Below are positions 35,798 through 43,717 of a stretch of 64,000 bases of DNA, piece by piece (positions within the stretch are counted from its first letter, which is position 1; every line of letters starts with the position of its first letter). The notes beneath the pieces are model-generated. The model worked only from the letters and a program-made list of their open reading frames with translations, ran no database searches and had not been told where the DNA came from. This DNA is from Vibrio sonorensis (GTDB lineage: Bacteria > Pseudomonadota > Gammaproteobacteria > Enterobacterales > Vibrionaceae), in the NCBI RefSeq assembly GCF_001854765.1, contig NZ_LJJE01000112.1, positions 186,001 to 250,000 on the forward strand. The letters are read 5' to 3'. Both the position numbers and the translations under genes were made by a program.

Positions 35798-36612
35798 CTA
35801 TCGTTCCGCTTGAGAACGTTCTTTGTCAGACAGTATTTCAACGCTTACACGACGATTGGTAAGTTTTACCGCTGGACTATCCCCTTCAAACAGAGGTAGC
35901 GACTCACCAAGTGAATTTGTTGTGATTCTTGATGGCTCCAAGCCAAAGATAATCAAGTAGCGTTTCACTTGTTCAGCGCGCTTTAGGGCGAGAGTTTGAT
36001 TGTAATCTTCATTACCTGAAGCGTCAGCGTGACCTGTGACTGATAGTTTTAAGTTAGGGAATTCTTTTAGAGTGTCGGCAGATTGGCTAGATGCCCCATA
36101 TATTTAGGGTTTATTTCAGCCGAGTTTAAAGCAAACTGGTTGTCGACATTAAGAAGTTCGAACAGTTCATTGATCACGTCGATTGAACTGACAAAGTGAT
36201 CCTGCTCTTCCGGCGGTACACAACGCGTTTGTGATTTTACGTAGTCTAAACGCAGCTCCAATTCATTGAGACGTTTTCGTTGAATGATCAAATCATTGGC
36301 CGCGTCGACCATTAAGCCGCCTTCCAATTCACGTGCGATACGATTTTGCTTTTCTAACGCTTGTACTACTGCTGCTGGAAAGCACCAACGGGCGCCTTCG
36401 CGTATCAGAGAATCAAGGTGAAGTTTACTCAACTTCCAATCGAATCTCAGACCGTGCTCAGGACCCAACGGCTCGTCAGGCATGACTGGTGTAAAGTTAG
36501 ACTGAATGTAGTTCTCACCTAAACCACCAGTGCCTTCTTGCGGATAGCTTGTACAGCCTACGACAGACAGCAGACATAAAAGCCCCAAAAACTTTTGCCC
36601 TATAACACCCAT
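35798..36612 (-). pseudogene. sypB: SypB-like OmpA-domain lipoprotein with a frameshift
   Basis: The N-terminus MGVIGQKFLGLLCLLSVVGC is a lipoprotein signal peptide with lipobox VVGC. A middle domain of about 140 residues leads into an OmpA-like peptidoglycan-binding domain, FALNSAEINPKYMGHLAN, where the frame stops at 36067. The rest of the OmpA domain follows one frame back: FPNLKLSVTGHADASGNEDY, LALKRAEQVKRYL and NRRVSVEIL, ending at 35798. Adding one A near 36083 restores about 272 residues. Ribosome site AAGGGG precedes ATG 36612. It would anchor the export apparatus to the cell wall. Confidence 0.8.
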
Positions 36613-36638
36613 AATCAACCCCTTAATTACGGAAAATG

Positions 36639-36962
36639 TTAGTGTGTGTTCTTCGAATTGACGGGAATAGCTTGTTCGATTCGAAGAAGGTTAATGATCT
36701 GTAGTGGCTGCCCAGATACGTTTTCAATACGCATTTGGCGCTGACGTTCCACTAATCGTTTAAACAGATAAACCAATGCGCCAACACCTGAAGAGTCGAG
36801 AAAGCTGACTTTGCTAAAATCTAACTCAACTTCAGTATGGGACGGGTCAGAGATGATGCTGTCAATATCTGTTTGAGCAAGGCGACTGCCTTGAGCATCC
36901 AAGTTACCGTTGATTACAATGGTCATGGTTTCTTTTGAAGTTTCGATTTTTCTAAGTTCCAT
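36639..36962 (-). CDS. sypA: SypA, STAS-domain regulatory protein
   Basis: A 107-residue STAS protein of the anti-anti-sigma type. The phosphorylation motif is intact: FSKVSFLDSSGVGALVYLFK, with Ser57 in the position equivalent to SpoIIAA Ser58 and the regulatory Ser56 of V. fischeri SypA. ATG 36962 (MELRKIETSK) has AGGAGAACGCAT ahead; the longer frame from 37001 would overlap the promoter. First gene of the locus; unphosphorylated SypA promotes biofilm in V. fischeri. The kinase/phosphatase SypE that normally controls it is not encoded in this locus. Confidence 0.9.
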   Translation of the reverse strand: MELRKIETSKETMTIVINGNLDAQGSRLAQTDIDSIISDPSHTEVELDFSKVSFLDSSGVGALVYLFKRLVERQRQMRIENVSGQPLQIINLLRIEQAIPVNSKNTH

Positions 36963-36995
36963 ATGCGTTCTCCTGTTTGCGTTTACAGCTATAAC

Positions 36996-37010
36996 GCACA
37001 ATATGTGCCA
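36996..37010 (-). promoter_or_regulatory. Sigma-54 promoter of sypABCD
   Basis: Minus strand TGGCACATATTGTGC has a perfect -24 TGGCAC and GC at the -12 with GG-N10-GC spacing. It lies 33 bases before the sypA ATG. Confidence 0.8.
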
Positions 37011-37058
37011 ATATTTAACTGTTAAAATTCAACAACATATGGAAACCACTAGTTACAT

Positions 37059-37073
37059 TTCTCATTTTGAGAA
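37059..37073. promoter_or_regulatory. SypG enhancer box upstream of sypA
   Basis: TTCTCATTTTGAGAA, a perfect palindrome of the TTCTCA-N3-TGAGAA type, 48 bases upstream of the sypA sigma-54 promoter in the divergent gap to the ligase-like gene. From memory the V. fischeri SypG consensus is TTCTCA-N3-TGC. Confidence 0.8.
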
Positions 37074-37228
37074 TCGTAATGAATGACAGATTTTTATATT
37101 GATTATGCAAGGGATTTCTCTTTTTTAAGAGACGAAGGATGATCCATCTCTAATTGTTACACTCTTCGCTTTGAACTATTAGTTATGCGTATTGAATACT
37201 GAAAACTGATTGAAAAAGTGGATGCAAA

Positions 37229-38038
37229 ATGTACAAAACTCTTATTCCATTACTGTTAGCGCTATTGGCTTTGCCAATTATTGCGCATCACGATCCAAGT
37301 AAGTCTGATTTAGCGACGCCTAATTTGAGTTACGAGCCCCTAGATTTTCGCCACTATTGGATTAGTGAAAAAATCAAAGGCAAACGCGTTCTTTGGAATG
37401 GAGAAAGGTTAATTAAATCAGATGGGCGAATTATCGCAGCTCCAAAGTGGTTTACAGAGGGGCTACCCAAAACGCCGATTTCTGCCATTTTGAAAGTTAA
37501 ATATCAGCAGGTTGATGACACAGAGATAGATTGGCATGAAAGCAAAATTTTTGCGTTTGATCTCCCTGATAACGCAGGTACATTTGAAAAGCGCTATTTT
37601 AACTTGGTCTATTTGGTTCGTGGGTTGCGCAAGGACCACATCAGCTATTTATATCATTGGCCTTTAAAAAGCGAACAAGAGCTACTCAACTATTTAGACA
37701 AAGTAGACCCAAACAAGGTAACTAAAAAAGGTTTGCGCAAGGTAACACTGCGTTATCAAGCAGGAAGTGGTGGTAGTTATCTCGACATCGATGCCTGCAC
37801 AGAGGCGAGAGCCATAGTTGTCGGTTATAAAGTCGATACCTCAGACGACAAAGGCTCTTTACTCGCTTTGCTTGTTGAAACACTTGGTGGCCACCATTTT
37901 TACATTGGCGCAGGGCTCTCTGAGGAGCAAAAAGTGAATCCGCCCAAACTTGGCGACGCAATAACTTACCGATTTAATGGCAAAAGCGCCGACGGTACAC
38001 CTCTATTTGTTAGGTTAACATCGAAGGCTAGCGGCTAG
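37229..38038 (+). CDS. Periplasmic ATP-dependent DNA ligase-like protein lacking catalytic residues
   Basis: Fold and length (269 aa, signal peptide MYKTLIPLLLALLALPIIA) match the small exported DNA ligases of Vibrio and Haemophilus. The N-terminal domain keeps landmarks (YWISEKIKGKRVLWNG; APKWFTEGLP) and the C-terminal OB domain is well conserved (AIVVGYK, GGHHFYIGAGLSEEQKVNPP, GDAITYRFNG). But motif I K-x-D-G-x-R reads KIKGKR (Asp50 to Lys), the LDGEL motif reads ISAIL (Asp and Glu lost), and the later EG-x-LK-x-K motifs are missing. It is therefore probably inactive as a ligase although the frame is intact. Its 3' end overlaps the DUF3080 gene by 11 bases. Confidence 0.75.
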   Translation: MYKTLIPLLLALLALPIIAHHDPSKSDLATPNLSYEPLDFRHYWISEKIKGKRVLWNGERLIKSDGRIIAAPKWFTEGLPKTPISAILKVKYQQVDDTEIDWHESKIFAFDLPDNAGTFEKRYFNLVYLVRGLRKDHISYLYHWPLKSEQELLNYLDKVDPNKVTKKGLRKVTLRYQAGSGGSYLDIDACTEARAIVVGYKVDTSDDKGSLLALLVETLGGHHFYIGAGLSEEQKVNPPKLGDAITYRFNGKSADGTPLFVRLTSKASG

Positions 38039-39008
38039 GAGAGTGCCCGCAACGTTTAAACAATGCTTGCCAATACTCCACGTGCTCCTTGATCGAAGCG
38101 CGAAACTCGCCGTGAACATTGGCAAGCGGATAAGTGTACTTATCGTTAGCAAGGTGGAAGAGCTGTGTATAAGGGGCAACTTGTAAGTAGAGACCGTCTA
38201 GGTTTGCTAAATAAGGTTGGATTTTTTCAACATACTGGCTCTGAAAGATATTCTTTAAGTAGTTGAACTGCGTTTTATCGCGGCCTTTTTCACACACTAC
38301 TTTTCCATCGGCAAACTTTAATGCTGCGGTTACGGTTGCCAAACTCTCTGAAGCGCTTCTCATCGAAAAGAGCAGAGGCCCCAGCACTACTTTTTTTTCT
38401 ATGACTTCCTGATAGGGCGTTATGCTTTCCATTTGCCCAGAAAGAACGGATTGAAGCGTCGCTAGGCTTGCAGTGAGCTCACTATCGAGTGAAGTAATGT
38501 TTGGAGAAATCCACGTTTGAGTGCCGAGTTGAGAGCGAAATGCATCACTAGAAAAAATAGTGTTACTAACATAGATAGGTAACTGCTGATACTTGATGGA
38601 CTCTATTTCTGTAAGCTTTTTAGAGAGCATTTCAGAGATTTCATGGGATGTTTTACAGCGATTCAAGCCGTTCAACAAAGCCACTTGAAAATCGAGTTCT
38701 CTAAATGGGTCTTGTACTTTTCCTAAAATCGAATTTCTTTCCGCAATCAGATTAAACAAACCGCATTTGCGCAGTTCATAACTTTCAAGTAGACCAAGAG
38801 TTATAGTCTCAGGTTCGATAGTGAGCTCTCGTTTGCTCGGGAGAACGATTTCAGAACCATCCCCTATATCAACAGAAGGGATCTCTAGTACACGAGAAAC
38901 TCGGTCTAGATAAGATTGAAATTGTGTCGACTCACTAGGGGAGAAGCAGCCTTGTAGTAAGGCTGCTTGTAACAAAACAAATAGAGAGGGGAAAAGCGCA
39001 ATTTTCAT
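38028..39008 (-). CDS. DUF3080-family lipoprotein
   Basis: A 326-residue lipoprotein: signal peptide MKIALFPSLFVLLQAALLQG then Cys21 (lipobox LQGC). The mature protein is helical with family-typical segments such as LGLLESYELRKCGLFNLIAER and YWQALFKRCG at the end. DUF3080 genes commonly lie beside norM and ribE in vibrios; the function is unknown. It is 49 bases downstream of norM and may be co-transcribed with it. Confidence 0.78.
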   Translation of the reverse strand: MKIALFPSLFVLLQAALLQGCFSPSESTQFQSYLDRVSRVLEIPSVDIGDGSEIVLPSKRELTIEPETITLGLLESYELRKCGLFNLIAERNSILGKVQDPFRELDFQVALLNGLNRCKTSHEISEMLSKKLTEIESIKYQQLPIYVSNTIFSSDAFRSQLGTQTWISPNITSLDSELTASLATLQSVLSGQMESITPYQEVIEKKVVLGPLLFSMRSASESLATVTAALKFADGKVVCEKGRDKTQFNYLKNIFQSQYVEKIQPYLANLDGLYLQVAPYTQLFHLANDKYTYPLANVHGEFRASIKEHVEYWQALFKRCGHSPSR

Positions 39009-39057
39009 AAAGAAATTATACGCAGATATTTAAGATTAGCTCAGTGAAACAATCTTT

Positions 39058-40428
39058 TTATCGGCTTGCAAATTCAAGTTGTACTTGATCAGACTGCTTG
39101 TGCATCCAGTGTAGGCGCTGTCCAAGTAGTAACGCTGCAGAGGAAAGACCAACAATGAAACCTATCCAGAAACCGTGAGCGCCCATTGGTTCAACAATCC
39201 AATTTGTCATTCCCAAGATATAACCAGTCGGTAGGCCCAGTATCCAGTATGCGATAAAGGTTCTATTAAAGATTGAAGACATGTCTTTGTAACCTCTTAA
39301 TGCTCCGGCCGCAACCACTTGAATTGCGTCGGTAAACTGGTAAACCGCCGCTAGGAGAAGCAGCTGTAACGCGATTTCAATTACCGCTTTATTATCGGTA
39401 TACAGCAAGGCAACTTGTTCTCTAAACAACAAGGTTAATGTTGCAGTGAAAACAGACATCAAAAGTGCCACGATAAGACCAACACGTGAGGCAATCGCCG
39501 CACCTTCGACTTGGTTTTCGCCAAGTTTGTGTCCAACGCGAATACTGACCGCTGCACCAATACTCATCGGCAACATGAAAACCAAACTGGAGAAGTTGAT
39601 GGCGACTTGATGCGCAGCGACAATAATTGGTCCAAGTGGTGCGACAAGAAGAGCGACAACAGCAAACAGTGTTACTTCAAAAAATAGTGCAGCGGCGACG
39701 GGAAAGCCGAGTTTAAACAGGCGAACCAGCGCTTTGAGCTCTGGTTTATGAAATTGTTTAAACAGTGCTATATGCGCCAGCCTAGGGGAGGTGAGAACGT
39801 AAGCGAAAAGAAAGGCGAACATCAACCAATACACTATTGTAGTTGCCACACCACACCCAACGCCACCTAATGCAGGTGCCCCAAACTTACCGTAAACAAA
39901 AATCCAGTTGAGAGGTATATTAAATAGCAATCCAATAAAGCCAATTACCATCGCTGGTTTAGTCAGCGACATACCATCAGTAAAACTTCTCAATGCTTGA
40001 AAAAGCAGAAATGCTGGTACTGCAAACATCACTGCATGCATATAACCATTGGTTTTTTCAGCCATCAAAGCTTCGACGGACAATAGATTTAAAATGTGTT
40101 GAGTTTGCATCAACACCGCAATCGTAGGAACGGAAACCAGCAATGCCAGCGCAATTCCTTGGTGAATTTCAAAGGGTATTTTGTGTTGTCTACCTGCGCC
40201 GTTAAGCTGCGCCACGACAGGGACTAAAGCCATTAAAAGTCCGATGCCAAACAGTATTGTTGGTAGCCAAATGCTCGATGCTATTGAGACTGCAGCCATA
40301 TCGGTGGCACTGACTCCACCTGCCATTACAGTATCGACAAATCCCATACCTGTTTGAGCTACAGATGCAATAAGTACAGGCGTTGCGAGTTTAATTAATT
40401 GGTTTGCTTCTTTTTTGTAACGATGCAC
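39058..40428 (-). CDS. norM: NorM-type MATE multidrug efflux pump
   Basis: Twelve-helix Na+/H+-coupled multidrug exporter. The start KLATPVLIASVAQTGMGFVD is the MATE signature of helix 1, with the acidic Asp of GFVDTVMAGG that takes part in cation coupling; the C-half repeat includes ALFFEVTLFAVVALL and ALRGYKDM. At 456 aa it is normal. It lies divergently next to ribE, the conserved NorM context in vibrios, which separates it from the other MATE gene at 6.9 kb. Confidence 0.9.
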   Translation of the reverse strand: MHRYKKEANQLIKLATPVLIASVAQTGMGFVDTVMAGGVSATDMAAVSIASSIWLPTILFGIGLLMALVPVVAQLNGAGRQHKIPFEIHQGIALALLVSVPTIAVLMQTQHILNLLSVEALMAEKTNGYMHAVMFAVPAFLLFQALRSFTDGMSLTKPAMVIGFIGLLFNIPLNWIFVYGKFGAPALGGVGCGVATTIVYWLMFAFLFAYVLTSPRLAHIALFKQFHKPELKALVRLFKLGFPVAAALFFEVTLFAVVALLVAPLGPIIVAAHQVAINFSSLVFMLPMSIGAAVSIRVGHKLGENQVEGAAIASRVGLIVALLMSVFTATLTLLFREQVALLYTDNKAVIEIALQLLLLAAVYQFTDAIQVVAAGALRGYKDMSSIFNRTFIAYWILGLPTGYILGMTNWIVEPMGAHGFWIGFIVGLSSAALLLGQRLHWMHKQSDQVQLEFASR

Positions 40429-40536
40429 AATAAGAACTCCATAATTGCGCGATTTAAATAGACGCTAGTCTTAGGCGAGCGGTTCCATATGATAAAGGGA
40501 TCTCGCTGTTTTCACCATACAAAATTGGATTTGATG

Positions 40537-41142
40537 ATGTTCACAGGTATTGTTCAAGGGACAGCACAAGTTGTTGCCATAGACTCAAAAGAAGAATTTC
40601 AGACTCATACACTTGAGTTAGACAGTTCACTGATTGAAGGACTTAATATTGGAGCTTCCGTTGCTCACAACGGCTGTTGTCTTACGGTCACTAAAATCGA
40701 AGGGAATGAGGTTAAGTTTGATTTGATGCAGGCAACCCTAAAACGAACCAATTTGGGTGCGTTGAAGGTAGGAGATAGGGTCAATGTAGAGAGAGCAGCT
40801 AAATTTGGCGATGAAATTGGTGGCCATAGTATGTCTGGCCATATCAGCCACCAAGCCAAGATAAGCAAAGTAGTCGATTCAGAAAATAACCGAAGTGTTT
40901 GGTTTGAAATACCTGAAGATAAAATGAAATACGTTTTGGACAAGGGGTACATTGGAATTGATGGCTGCTCTTTGACTATCGGTGATATCGAAGGAAATTC
41001 GTTCGCAGTACACCTTATTCCTGAGACCCTTACGCGAACCTTGTTTGGTAAGAGAAAAGAAGGAGAGTGGGTTAATATTGAATACGATCCACAGACCCAA
41101 ACTATTGTCGATACGGTAGAAAGAGTTCTTGCCAATCAATAA
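40537..41142 (+). CDS. ribE: Riboflavin synthase, alpha subunit
   Basis: Converts two lumazines into riboflavin. It shows the duplicated lumazine-binding domain: the start MFTGIVQGTAQV, first-half motif NGCCLTV and second-half motif DGCSLTI, plus HLIPETLTRT. ATG 40537 (MFTG) is the family start; the frame opens 16 codons earlier without support. At 201 aa it is slightly short but complete. No FMN riboswitch was recognised upstream. A bidirectional terminator follows. Confidence 0.93.
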   Translation: MFTGIVQGTAQVVAIDSKEEFQTHTLELDSSLIEGLNIGASVAHNGCCLTVTKIEGNEVKFDLMQATLKRTNLGALKVGDRVNVERAAKFGDEIGGHSMSGHISHQAKISKVVDSENNRSVWFEIPEDKMKYVLDKGYIGIDGCSLTIGDIEGNSFAVHLIPETLTRTLFGKRKEGEWVNIEYDPQTQTIVDTVERVLANQ

Positions 41143-41156
41143 AACAAGCAAAAACT

Positions 41157-41181
41157 AAAAAGCGTCCTTTAGGACGCTTTT
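41157..41181. terminator. Bidirectional terminator between ribE and the CPXCG gene
   Basis: AAAAGCGTCC-TTTA-GGACGCTTTT, a 10-bp perfect stem with A and T tails, between convergent genes whose stops lie within 15 bases on each side. Confidence 0.88.
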
Positions 41182-41185
41182 CGGT

Positions 41186-41389
41186 TCAAAATATTTGCTC
41201 ATCGTCGGCGTCGACCACCAGTTCTATTTTGTCGGCTTGTTCGTCCACCATCATATTGAGGTGAATAGCGTGGCAGCAAGCGGGACAATCATCATAAAAC
41301 TCTTGGCTACCGTTAGACGCATCTAAAGTGATGCGAATGGAATGACCGCAATGCGGGCAACCAACTGTTTTTTCGGTATATTCTCGCAT
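41186..41389 (-). CDS. CPXCG-motif small cysteine-rich protein
   Basis: A 67-residue protein with two CPxC zinc-ribbon half sites, VGCPHCGHSI and DDCPACCHAI, and an acidic tail. The CPXCG family is widespread in gammaproteobacteria without assigned function; zinc binding is likely. It ends at the terminator shared with ribE. Confidence 0.82.
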   Translation of the reverse strand: MREYTEKTVGCPHCGHSIRITLDASNGSQEFYDDCPACCHAIHLNMMVDEQADKIELVVDADDEQIF

Positions 41390-41522
41390 ATTTCCTTCCT
41401 TACTTCTTCGACGAGTTAAGTAAATAATATGCTGTGAAGTTACTAATAGACGGAAATTAAGTGCAAACTTTGACGGTTGCCTGATATTACCTTGAATTCA
41501 ATATGGGCGAGGGTATAAAGCG

Positions 41523-41555
41523 GTGAGAAACATCAGAAATGCCAATGCTTCTCAC
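41523..41555. repeat. Inverted repeat after the fructosamine kinase-like gene
   Basis: GTGAGAAACAT (41523-41533) and ATGCTTCTCAC (41545-41555) pair over 11 positions with one G-T. It lies 10 bases past the kinase stop but has no T-run on that side, so termination is possible but not certain. Confidence 0.45.
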
Positions 41556-41564
41556 GCAAGGTTA

Positions 41565-42431
41565 TCAATAAGAGAGGATTTTGTTTATTAGCGACTGGGC
41601 TTCGTCTAGGTAGTGGCCGCCAAACTGATTGTAGTGATTTAGAATGTGGTAGAGATTGTAGATATCCTTTCGTTCACCGTACGAGAAGCTCAAAGGAGAT
41701 ACACTTTCATAACCTTGGTAAAACTCTGGTTGAAAACCTCCGAAAAGTTCGGTCATTGCAATATCACATTCTCGATCACCCCAATAACTGGCAGGATCGT
41801 AGCAAATAGGCCCAAATGCACTGTTAGCCACATTTCCGTGCCATAGATCGCCGTGTAACAATGAAGGAGAGGGGTTGTGATGCGCAAGACGGTCGTGAAC
41901 TAACCGAGTAAAATCAGCGATGTCGACCAAGTCTACGCCTTTTTCTCTAACCAGCTGTAACTGCCAACCGATCCTTTGCTCAGAGAAAAAACGTCCCCAT
42001 TTTTTGTGCCAAGGGTTGGGTTGAAGCGTTTCTCCAATATAATTGTCCTGATCGAAACCGTACTCTTTTTGCTCGCCCCAGTTGTGTAGTTGTGCGAGCT
42101 GCTTGCCAAACTCAAAACTATTTTTGGCATCATCAAGGGGTTTAGTCGGTAAATAATTGAGGATGAGAAAAGAGGCTTCTTTTGTTTGACCGACGTGTAC
42201 AAGCTCTGGGACGAAAACAGTGGAACTTTGTCGCAACGCCTTAATGCTCTCGCCTTCTAGTTCAAACTTAGGTAAGAATGTGCGGTCATTCGTCTTTACA
42301 AAATAGCGCTGCTCTCCATCACTGATCATATAACATTCATTAATATCACCCCCGGAAACCCGGAGTTTTTCCTTTATTTCAAAGTTAAAAAGCAATGTCT
42401 CTGAGAGTTGTTTCGCGATTGACTGCCACAT
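41565..42431 (-). CDS. Fructosamine kinase/YniA-family protein
   Basis: Aminoglycoside-phosphotransferase-like fold of the fructosamine-3-kinase family, 288 aa. The nucleotide-binding region has VSGGDINECYMI and YFVKTND; the catalytic loop is LLHGDLWHGNVA with the HGD catalytic Asp, and the Mg-binding segment is CYDPASYWGDRECDIAMT. Members phosphorylate ketosamines or related glycation products. ATG 42431 has AGGTGA ahead; the frame opens 6 codons earlier at a TTG without support. Monocistronic. Confidence 0.85.
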   Translation of the reverse strand: MWQSIAKQLSETLLFNFEIKEKLRVSGGDINECYMISDGEQRYFVKTNDRTFLPKFELEGESIKALRQSSTVFVPELVHVGQTKEASFLILNYLPTKPLDDAKNSFEFGKQLAQLHNWGEQKEYGFDQDNYIGETLQPNPWHKKWGRFFSEQRIGWQLQLVREKGVDLVDIADFTRLVHDRLAHHNPSPSLLHGDLWHGNVANSAFGPICYDPASYWGDRECDIAMTELFGGFQPEFYQGYESVSPLSFSYGERKDIYNLYHILNHYNQFGGHYLDEAQSLINKILSY

Positions 42432-42765
42432 AGTTTTCTCACCTATCAACTTTCACACATAGTTAGTCTAGGTCAGAACTTGATTGTTTTCTGGACTAGA
42501 ACGCAAAGAATTCAACGATTTGTATCAGAAATGAGTTTGATACAAAGGAATTTGTGATCTCTATCGTTAAAGTACACAGCGTAGCCCATTGGCGCGCAAC
42601 GCGAAAACTATGCCGCAATCGATTATTTACTGACATATAGTTCAGTAGTGTGATGATTACGCAGAAAATTTCACCGATTGAACATAGATAAGTTGTGTAA
42701 TGTTCTTGATATGTCTTAGTATTAATGGTGTATTCTTTTTGCTTGTATAAATATGGGGAGTGACT
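42432..42765. other. Intergenic region with an inverted repeat
   Basis: A 330-base divergent gap between the fructosamine kinase-like gene and the DUF3802 gene. It contains TGTATCA (42521-42527) and TGATACA (42538-42544), a 7-bp inverted repeat with a 10-base spacer, which could be an operator. No gene or clear promoter pair was recognised. Confidence 0.4.
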
Positions 42766-43110
42766 GTGGTTGTTGAAACCGATGGTTATCTTGCTTTAAT
42801 AGAACACTTAGCCTTTAACCTTGACGTTTTCACTGCAAGTAGTGGAGACACGGGTAAAGAAAGTGTCGAAGACGTAGTTACTGATATGGTGGCGAGTAAT
42901 ATCATGGCGATATTCGAGCAAAACCCAGAACTACACTCTAGTGTGCGTTTTCAATTACTGAAAGAAGCGGATTCAGTGGTGGAAGACTTAGGGGAGGTGT
43001 TGGCCGGTGTTTGGGCCCACCCAGCAACAAATGACCAAATTATCTTCCTTGATGAATATATCGCCTTGGTAAAAAATCTTTTTGATACTGCCGTTGCGAA
43101 GTACGACTAA
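42766..43110 (+). CDS. DUF3802-family protein
   Basis: A 114-residue soluble helical protein (VVETDGYLALIEHLAFNLDV... to LVKNLFDTAVAKYD) of the DUF3802 family, found in vibrios and relatives; no function is known. GTG at 42766 is chosen because GGGGAG lies 5 bases before it, while GTG 42760 would overlap that site. Its last 71 bases are antisense to the end of the NlpC/P60 gene. Confidence 0.75.
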   Translation: MVVETDGYLALIEHLAFNLDVFTASSGDTGKESVEDVVTDMVASNIMAIFEQNPELHSSVRFQLLKEADSVVEDLGEVLAGVWAHPATNDQIIFLDEYIALVKNLFDTAVAKYD

Positions 43111-43651
43111 TACGATAATGGTGGGTACTCGCTACCCGCCTAAACTGCCAAAATTTGCTCGCCCAATAAGGATTGTCTATCCGCGAGATAATGACGCCTT
43201 TTGAAGTGGAAGCATGCATAAACTGCTTATCACCCAAATAAACTCCTACATGGCGTACTTTTGGTGACGTTTTAAAAAATACCAAATCACCAGCGCTTGC
43301 CTCACTGTAGCTCACTTCCTGACCGCGTTTTACTTGGTGTAATGTGGTTCGGGGTAAATCAATTCTAACCGCATCGCGATAAGCAATTTGTACAAAGGCG
43401 GAGCAATCTACGCCATTTCTATCATTTCCACCTAAGCGATAAGGCGCGCCTTTCCAGTCATCAAATACGTCTAGAAACTTGTCAGTCACGTGAGAATCCG
43501 AGTTAAGCCTAAGGGATTGGGCTAAAGAAGCGTAGTGCCCGCTGTTTGTTTCAGAATTATGACTACATCCTGTAAAAACAAGCACTAACAACAAAATTGT
43601 TAATCTCGCCGAACTTTTTGCTGGATACGTGAACTTGGTTCTAACTGACAT
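43040..43651 (-). CDS. NlpC/P60-family lipoprotein endopeptidase
   Basis: Peptidoglycan endopeptidase-like lipoprotein: signal peptide with lipobox FTGC (about residue 29), then the NlpC/P60 domain. Catalytic Cys lies in NGVDCSAFVQIAYRDA, His in VRHVGVYLG, and the third residue is probably His in QFMHASTSKGV. Such enzymes cleave D-Glu-mDAP or mDAP-D-Ala links in the wall. The start at 43651 (MSVRTKF) has GGAG about 11 bases ahead. Its 3' end overlaps the DUF3802 gene by 71 bases. Confidence 0.86.
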   Translation of the reverse strand: MSVRTKFTYPAKSSARLTILLLVLVFTGCSHNSETNSGHYASLAQSLRLNSDSHVTDKFLDVFDDWKGAPYRLGGNDRNGVDCSAFVQIAYRDAVRIDLPRTTLHQVKRGQEVSYSEASAGDLVFFKTSPKVRHVGVYLGDKQFMHASTSKGVIISRIDNPYWASKFWQFRRVASTHHYRISRTSQRQYQKDFLPRRYIHQGR

Positions 43652-43717
43652 TTTGCTGTAACACTCCGTACATAAACTTTTCCTCAAATTAAACTTTTTT
43701 ACTAGATGTAGGTTGTC

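Noticed and set aside
40429..40536. FMN riboswitch upstream of ribE
   Set aside because: The 108-base gap is too short, and no RFN-type conserved words were found.
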